From Patiria miniata (lineage: Eukaryota; Echinodermata; Asteroidea; Valvatida; Asterinidae), in NCBI RefSeq assembly GCF_015706575.1, contig NW_024037055.1, positions 15,352,262-15,416,261 of the forward strand: a stretch of DNA of 64,000 nt, in the 5' to 3' direction. Both the position numbers and the translations under genes were made by a program. The notes below the pieces were generated by a model. The model saw nothing but the letters and a program-made list of their open reading frames with translations, did no database searches and was not told the origin of the DNA. Shown piece by piece: positions 20,201 through 29,200 of this stretch (positions are counted from its first letter, which is position 1; every line of letters starts with the position of its first letter).

Positions 20201-23200
20201 TGAGACGAACGGTATGCTACCTACATGTACATGTACCCTGCAAAATGGGTGACAGGCGGCGTGCTACCTACCCCGCATAATGGGCGACTTGGGGCATGTT
20301 ACCTACCCCACATAACAGGTGACAGGCGGCATGTTACCTACCTCGCATAACAGGTGACAGGCGGTATGCTACCTACCCCGCATGAAACGGGCAGCATGCT
20401 ACCCACTCCACATAACTGGCCTCGCATATTATAAACTTATCGTTTTCTTTGTATGATTTGTGCATACAGTTGCAATATAAAATGGCACCGTTCTTCAAGT
20501 GTGTGCTGGCGTTCGTCGGATTTTCTGCAGAGGAACAAAAACACATGGAGGAGGTCACTCTCACACAAGGTAATTTGTAGGAAAAACAAACTTGGGAATA
20601 AAAGGCACATTTCTTATTTGTATTAAAGAAAGCTATTGACAAAGTTGTGTTTCGTGATCAAAATGTCGTGCATGTTTTTTCCCCCTTTTTTTCTCTCGAA
20701 AAGTGTCATATCCACTGAGCTGAAAGTTCATAAGGTTAAGGTTTTGAACACCCCTCTTTGGATTTTGAGTGGTGTTATTATTGGATGTGAACAAAATGCG
20801 TCAAAAGCAAATGATCCTATTTGCCTCTAAAAATGCAACGTGAATTTTACAAGTAAAATAAGGGTCACTTAATTGACCAGAATATGCATCAAATTTATTC
20901 AGTTGCTCATGTGAATGAAGAGAAAAGTTGCATCCATCAGACAAGGCTTAAGACAATGGCACAGTGCTTCTAAACAAATTATTCTTTATTGTCAGGTGGT
21001 ACTTACGCCGAGGTACGAGATTCCACTTGTACACATCTAGTCATTGAAGACAACGCCACCACTGAAATGCCAACCACTGATGTGAAACGAGTCAAGCAAG
21101 AGGTAGGTCCAAGACCCATTGTAGACTGTTGTTCTAGAACTTAATTATTCCGAAGATTTTCAATAAAGTTTAACAGTTGCAACAATTACATGTATGATGA
21201 GCGACTACACACAAATGATTGACTAATGCGTGAGAGCATTGGGTATTAGACCTCATACATATTCATGATCAAGAGTCAAATTCTCACTGGTCCATTCAAC
21301 ATTACGTATTAGGCCCAAAAAAAAAAGTCTCCGGTTTCTGGTATGCGCGCGCGTCGCCGTAGCCATGCGCGTCGGCAAAATGAAAAAGTTTTTTTTTCAA
21401 TGAAAGATGATGTCTCAAAACCGCCAAACTCACTGGTTTGACTGGAATCCTGCTGCTGCACAATTTTAACGTGTTTTTACATTGGGTTATGGTCGAGAAT
21501 AAGCTTTATGTGACCTCTCTGGACTCCCATATATTTGCACTAAGTTTAGTCAGGCACCATTTGCAGTCATCAGCCGACATTTGAAGCAAAAAAATCAGGT
21601 AAAAAAAAAAAAAAAAGCCGCGTCACCGCACCACTTTTTGGGCAAGCTCCATACCAGAAACCGGAGACTTTTTTTTTTGGCCTTAGCCGCTAGTTTTGCT
21701 GTTTACCAAGCGCGCACCACGCAAGGATTCACGAACAGGGTATAAACATGTACGTATGCATAGTAGACTAGCGCACAGTTTATTCTTGGTTAACAGTACA
21801 AGTCTTCATGTACATTGTAGATGTAAACGGTCTTTAAACAGCTACAGAATAGCATAGCATGATAATGTTTCTTTTCATCGCACAGTGGTTCTGGGCCAGT
21901 GTTCAGATGGATGCCTGTGCTGATGAGAGTTTATACTCATACCACAAGGTAAGATATTCTAGATATATTAACCGTGCTCCTATTATCTATTTTGTTACAG
22001 TATTAGAACTTAAAATTTTGTTTGAAAAGTAAATCAGTTTTCATTTTAGCGTGAAAGTTCATCTGTGTTGGTAGTTAGATATTATTTAGAGGTAAAACTT
22101 TGATCAGCTTTCATTTGTTCATGTGGTTGCATTCCTTGAGTAGACAGTCAGCTCCGATGAAGTCCTCAACACGCCAGGGAACACGCCAGTCGTGCGCACG
22201 TCGCGCAAACGACGCCGCCTGAAGGACAGCCTCGCCGCGCTGAGCCAGGAAAACGATGACCTGGCTTCGCCGCGGCTGCCCAAGCGTCGGTCCAGCACCC
22301 TCCCTGATCCCGGCACGGTCTTATCCATGTCGGCTTCGTCTCTGCTGGATGCTACTCCCGACGAATCACTGGCAGGAAATGGTATATAAATGTCTTTCTT
22401 AATCAAATTCAAAGGGAAGATTGAGGGGGGGGGGCAGTTTGGCTATAAACCCTGCTAAACTGCCTAGGCATGCTAGGAGTCTGTGGTCACCAACTGCTGC
22501 AGGATACAACAACGACAGTGTTCTATGGGCCTTGCTCCCATTGTCTCAAAATTGGCAGTCTAGGATCCTAATGTAACAAGGTCCCACAGGCTTTGACACC
22601 CGTTGTAGAGTCCAAGCCTGAGCGAAATCTATAAAACAGGTGAAAACCTATAAATCCCATATATTCATTTAATTTTCTTGGTAGCCTACTTTTCTCTTTA
22701 AGTAACCTATATAACCCACAAAAAGCTATATTTTTACTGTTCCATGGATGCAATTTAAAAAAATTTAAGAATAAAAAAAAATAATAATATGACCCACGGA
22801 AAAAATTTAAGAATAAAAAAAAATAATAATATGACCCACGGTTTTAGTTTTCACAATGCCAAAATAACCACATTGTCAATATACCTCTCTTAGATTTTTT
22901 TTTATAAGTGTTTCAGAATTGGGTATTGTTTGCATGAAATAGTTTTCAGGGAACTTTATCTAATGTGAAGAAATTGAGGCAAGCTGAACATTTGCACGGT
23001 TCTGTGCCCTGAAAACCTATTAATGCCTGTATTTTGGCACTTGGACATGTTGGAAAACCTTTTAAAACCTACATTTTGATTTCCAAAACCTATTAAAAAA
23101 AACCTATTTTGATGAAGTGGTCCAATACGATGCCTGAGTGTCTCACATCTGACAGGTGTTATAGTTTCTTCAGAATCCAAGTTTGAGATGTGTTTGTTTT

Positions 23201-26200
23201 TATTCGCCATCAGATCGATGCACTCCCATGCAAGTGGATGACACACCAGTAAGTAGAAACAGCCAAGCGCAGCCAATCTCCAAACGTCACCTGACAGCAA
23301 TGGAACTACTACAGACAGAGACCAATTATGTAGGAATACTGCACACTATCATCACGGTAAGTTGTGGAAATGCTTTGCATGAGAATGACGGTTGTCGTTT
23401 TAATGCCACAAGTTGTTTTTGTGACCCAAGGGTTCCTAAAATGAAATATTTTCAAACATGAAAGTTGAACGCAGTCTGGGATTCAAGTTACTTAACAGCT
23501 TCATTTGCATTTCAAAGTTTTATCTCACTAGATAGTGTGGGTACTGTTCCTTCAGAAAAAAAATGAAAACCAATGCGTCATTTCTGCAAACAAATCCATG
23601 AAAAATGGAAATATGTATTTCTTGAGCTCATACATCTCTACAAATCATCAAACAAATCACCGTCACATGCAAAATTACGGTTGACCCATGCGATTGCATG
23701 GGGATAGTGTACACGCACGAATTCATAATTGCTATGTGAAAAGATGGCAGCACACATGCAGCAATGTTTTTCCCAGATAACCGATGCGTAAATCAAAAAA
23801 GAATTGGTGAATACATGTGAAATTAAACAAATATAACATGGTTTATTTCAGTTGGATATTTTGCCCAGGGAACTAGTTTGTCAACTTCCATAACCTCGGG
23901 GAGCAATTATCTATCGTCTATCCACCCTCCAAGCATGTATTTTTTATATACTTTTGTTTCTGATGATAGGTCTTCAAAGAACCGCTGGAGACGGAGCAGA
24001 CAGGAGGACCCATTCTGGACCAGGAGGAGATCAAGACTATCTTCAGCAAGATCCCTGAGATACACGAGGTCCATCAGCGTCTGCAGGAGGATCTCGAGAG
24101 ACTACTGGATGATTACAGTGAAGATAAGAGCATTGCACAGATCATCATCAAGCATGTAAGAAGCGTAAACCCCTCTCATTTCGTCTCTCATAGTTTTCAT
24201 TTTGTTTTTTGGTGTTGATTAATCTGTCGGTTTTAAAAGCATGATTCTTTTCCTTTTAAGTCTGATCTCTGAAGTTTAGTACAGAATGTCCCAAAAAGTG
24301 TCCATCTAAATATTTTCGAAATAACGACAAAACCACGAAGAAAATGTTTTAATCGTGCGGATACTCCTAATCCTTGGCTTCAACCCCTATGAGTGTCATT
24401 GAATTTCCATCACGCGTCACTGTGCAATGGTCATTTGATCACGACAACATTTTTGGACACTGTGACCAAGTTCCTTGCCTTGATCAATTTCAGTGCTTTG
24501 TTACGTAAGCTGTGTAAAAATCCTTCATTTTGTGAAATTTTTCAAAATTTACTTTGTGGTTTTGTTCTTTCAAAACTGGTTAGATGGATAATTTTTTTTG
24601 ACATATTGTATAGTAAAGACATTGCATAGGTAACAGCTGATTATATAGACAAAATATGAACAATCACATTGGTTTAGGTAAGACGATAACTTTTATCTTG
24701 ATTATTTATCCTTTCAGTCAGCTGATATGATAAAAGCATATCCAGCCTTTGTCAACTTCTTTGAGTTGAGCAAGCAGACAGTTCTTGACTGTGACAAGCA
24801 GAAGCCCAGGTTCCATGCCTTCCTCAAGGTAATATGAGCTGCTCACGTGTGTCAAATATGTGGATGGATTCACGGAAAGATTTCCATATACGAAGTTCAC
24901 TCAACACCCTGTGTACAAACCCTATGAGATTGGACTGAAAAATTCTAAGTGTTTTCTAAGAAAATGCTTGTATTTTCTCACTGCTCAAATTGACTTTGAT
25001 GACATGAAATTGCAATCTGGGGGCTTGTTAGTCAATACAGAGGAAAATTAGTGAACTTCGTATATGGAAATCTTTCCGGATTCACTACTTTTCCATTGAT
25101 GTATTTATGATCTTAAAGTTGCATTTCGCATGCTGTTTTCTAATTTCATTCTGAAAAGTAGATTTTTTTTCTAAATTGCTATTTTTTTAGCAATACAAAC
25201 ACTATTCACATCGACCTCAACAAAAATCGGCCAATGTTTAGTTATCGAAATGTTAGTTTGCAATTCTGAATGATTAGCTTCAAGACAATAATTCCGTTCT
25301 CGCGGGGTAGGCCAGTTCCCACCCGACAATCAATGTCAATAATGTATGGACAAGGAGAAAGTCTGCTCAAAAAAATTCATTGATGAAAGAAAAAAAAAAT
25401 CAAATTTGTTGAAGAGTAACTTCAAGATTTGTCAGAATAGTCCAAATGTTTTGGTCTGGGACCCAGACAACTCCTAACCTGCTAGTGAATATTTGCATCT
25501 TTTCCTTTTGGATTAGATTTGTCAGAGTAAGCCAGAGTGCGGTCGCCAGACCCTGACTGAGCTACTCATCCGACCTGTGCAGAGACTGCCCAGCATGATC
25601 CTACTACTGTCAGGTAAGTCTGTATGAAGACATAATTATCTAAAGACACTCACTATTATAAACAATGCTTTCATTGCACGGCCAATTGTGTGCCCTGTGT
25701 AGGGTCATACTCGACTGAACTGTTCTGTACTGTTGGCCACGTAGTAAAATTTTTTTCTCACATATGGTCTAGTCGTAGGAAGCCTTATAACACCTCACCC
25801 ACAGATTCTGTGTCTTGATTGGCCGAGAGCGTGTCACATGGTACTTTCTATTTTTGCTATCTTTCTGTGCACGGCCTAAAGTACTATACCTGTAGCAACC
25901 AAAGTACTATACCATTAGCAACCAAAGTACTTTACCCATGGCGCGGTATTTGTGAAGAAATGCATGCTGGTGTGCACGTTCAGCATTGCACGTATTGTTC
26001 CCAAGAGAGCGCGCCACAGAGTGGGGTTAAAACATTTCGTGAAGGGGTGGTTTGGAAGATAGAAATGCATTTCCCACGAATTTTGTACTGAAATTGAAGT
26101 ATATTTTAACTGTGTTCAGATTTAAATAACTGAAAACAAAGCAGAATCTGTGGGTGAAGTGTTATAAAAACAAATACAGAATGCTTTATCTCGCCACATG

Positions 26201-29200
26201 GTGTAGTAAAACTAGCCTCCCTCGGTGATCCATGGAGCATTCTATTTTTCCGTCCATGGATCACCTCGGGAGGCTAGTTTTACTACACCACTCGAAGCAT
26301 TCAATGTTTATATACTAGCCTATTGCTTTAAATCATCGGAATAGGTCTAGCCGTCGTGTAGATACTTTAATAAGCCCTCTTTCAGTCATTGATTTATTTG
26401 ACTCCGGTGGTTTGATGTGATGATTGCATGGCTGATTGAGTGGTATTGATGCATTACAGATTTACAGAAGAGGACTCCAGAGGGCCACATAGAACGTGAT
26501 CACCTTGCCCAGGCGGTAGATTCCCTCAGGAAAGTCACCGAGTAAGTCAGCCACAAATCTTCAACTCTGGAATATTCCTCACAATTTGTCCATTTGTTTT
26601 TCTTCAATACAATATTTCTTTTCGGCTTATAATAATACAGAATATACCGCGCTATACCAAGATCATAGCAAGAAAATACACAAAGGGCATAGAACAACAG
26701 AGCGATGAACAATACATTAATCCAGAGAAAACAGGCAGTTCAAGAAATTTCTGGGAAAAGGATGATCTTTAATTAATTAAAGAACGTTTGACCATTACTT
26801 ATATTAGTTGAATTATTTAATTTTTAATGTCAGTGCAAAAGTTTTTTACATACAAATGAGATAGCGACAGAAAAAGTCTGCCGATGTTTATTTTATGGAA
26901 AAATGACTATGAAAATTCTGAATTATTTATAGCCCTGACAATAATAAAGGTAGTCTAGTGTGTGTCAGACAGTGATGTAGGTCTTGAGGCAGGTCTCGGT
27001 ATCAAGACCAGTCTCAAGACCGATTTTTCGTAGGCCTCGACAATTATAAGGTCTTGACTCAAAGAACTCGGTCTCTGCCTCAATCTATCTCACAGCAAAA
27101 GTCTCAAGATCATGTGGGGACTCGAGCATACGAGACCTTATTGTTCAGTTGGGGAAACCACCAAAAAATCACATTTATATGATCTGACCATATCTGACTT
27201 ACTTTCGACTACAACACTGGAGGATTGCCAATGCCCAAAATTGAAATTGTGTGAGAAGAACCAAAAAAATGAATATGTACAGGGAGAGAAACTTAAACTG
27301 ACTAACAATTCTGAAACAATGGATCGAATTTACTTTGGCCAGACACATCAACGAGGACAAGCGGAAGACCGAGGGCCACACCCAGATGTTTGAGGTCATG
27401 AACGACATTGAGGATGTGCCTCCACACCTGCTATCAGCCCATCGGAGCTTCGTCATGCGCGCCGACATGACCGAGATCGGCGACAAGGAGAACGGTAAAG
27501 GAGAGAACTTCTCAGAGAAAGGCGGCAGCATCAGCATGTTTCTGTTCTCAGACACATTGGAGGTCAGTGCAGTGCTAAGAGATTACACCTGCTTAATTGA
27601 TCGGGGTAATAGGTTTATTACTAATTGTTGCTAGTCCCATATAGTCCTCTCTGTTCCTGACTGACTAACTAACTTACTGTACTTGCCATTTAGAAATACT
27701 TAAGTCACTCAATGACTGATTGTTACCTGTGAATCAGACTGGTATCTCGCTGACGGGTGCAGACCAGTAAATGAACTACTGTAGATCCCAGTGATATTAA
27801 CGCCCAATTCCAAAAATTGTTTAAAAAAACCTCACAACTCTGCAAGGTGTTTGAGACACACATCAAATTAAAGGTTATTTCATCCTCTTTCATTTTCTGC
27901 TAATTTTTTTTTTTTTTTTGGGGGGGGTTAACCTGACGAATTCAGAAGAAATATCAATCCAAAGATGATCACCCCTCAATTCCTTTACAAAGTTTTCAAA
28001 ATGTGAAAACAAAACCCAAGAATCTTCTTTTTAGGTAAACATACGTATCACAAATAATTAACATTAGTTTTCATATATATTTTTACAAAACCTTAGAAGC
28101 TTGATTAGTTTCTACTCTGTCAATGGCTGCCCTTATGTATAATGTCAAACATTGTTGATTTATCATGTCAATCACAGAAATGTATGTGATGTGTAAAGCA
28201 GCCGTTATTTACTCAAATGATTATTGAGACTTTGACAAAATTTAGGAGTTGTTTGTGGTATTTTTGTAACAGATCTGCAAGCGGCGTGGCAAACCAGGAG
28301 CCTCATTCAAGAGTCCTCATAGCAGCAAGGCCCCACAGAAATTCTACAAGCACATAGAGCTGGTTCCTTTATCTCACATCCGGAGGATTCTGGACGTGCA
28401 GGAAACAGAAGGTAATGGCCAATTCACACAATACGCAAATGCAAATGTGAAACAATTTTGACTTCACGAAACATCTGCTACGAAAGACCCCGCGATTGAA
28501 ATGTGTTCAACTCTTGGGAATTCGCCGCATGAAAACTTTCCACGATGTCACAAATTCAGTCAGGTTGGCATAACAGTACTTTCCTCGCCTTCCACAGCTG
28601 TGACCCGGGTTCGATTCGTGCCCATGCCAATATGTGGATTAGACAGACATTCAGTCACTGCCTGATTCCGTGGCTTTCCTCAGAATATCCTTTTTGGGTT
28701 TTCCTCCCACCTCTAAAACTTTAATTTCTTCAAATTGCGTTCTCTTTACTGGGCCCCATGGGAAAACAGTGGATTCCACTGAATGGGCCTACCTGGTTAA
28801 AATAAGAATAAATAAATAAATAAAAAATAAATTCATGTTCGTGTTTTCTTTCACATTGAGTTTGAACCGGCCTTAACTGTACACAGCAACAGCAAAAAGT
28901 CAGAGTTAATACATGTTTAGTTACTGAATTATTACTTCACAATTTTTGAATTATTGGCTGCCAGACAATAATTCCATTTTGCCGGGGTAGGCCGGTTCCC
29001 GCCCCACAATCAGTATTGCTAATGTACAGACTGGGGAGCCAGTCTGCTCACAGAGAGGATCTGTTCTGAAAAAAACCAAAACACTTTTTTTTTCAGAGGG
29101 TGCAGGCGTCCAAAATAAAGGGGAGTTTTTCAATTGGAATAAAACATACAAGATGAAAATTAATTTCGAAAAAAAAATAATTTGAATTTATTGAAGAGCG

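Larger units (their letters stand above)
15803..21948 (+). other. ECT2: ECT2 exons 2-9: BRCT region
   Basis: About residues 34-347. Exon 2 opens the first BRCT-like unit with RICLVGEET; exon 4 holds ETLFVLTEFEGEGFENLRR and CRVLGAPV, matching the human segment FENVFVV...CRVIGPPV. Exon 5 has RPLYCCHMSQLVICFTG, LVHHMGG and KVTHLVAN; exon 6 has VAVSLGTPIMTKEWINMAW with the conserved BRCT tryptophan. Exons 7-9 form the last BRCT: CVLAFVGFSAEEQKHMEE, STCTHLVIED and EWFWASVQMDACADE. In the human protein this region binds phosphorylated MgcRacGAP and inhibits the DH domain; the same role is inferred here. Confidence 0.9.
23214..27420 (+). other. ECT2: ECT2 exons 11-16: DH (RhoGEF) domain
   Basis: Residues about 450-645. 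Conserved segment 1 is LTAMELLQTETNYVGIL, segment 2 lies in exon 12 (GPILDQEEIKTIFSKIPEI), and exon 13 has AYPAFVNFFELSKQT and KQKPRFHAFLK. Segment 3 is exon 14, LLIRPVQRLPSMILLLS, the helix that contacts the GTPase. Exon 16 begins HINEDKRKTEGHTQ, the exit helix. All exons join in phase without interruption, so catalytic capacity looks intact. Confidence 0.93.

Noticed and set aside
22119-22412. 97-codon minus-strand frame
   Set aside because: It is the antisense of ECT2 exon 10, which has the conserved RKRRRLK segment and proper splice sites.
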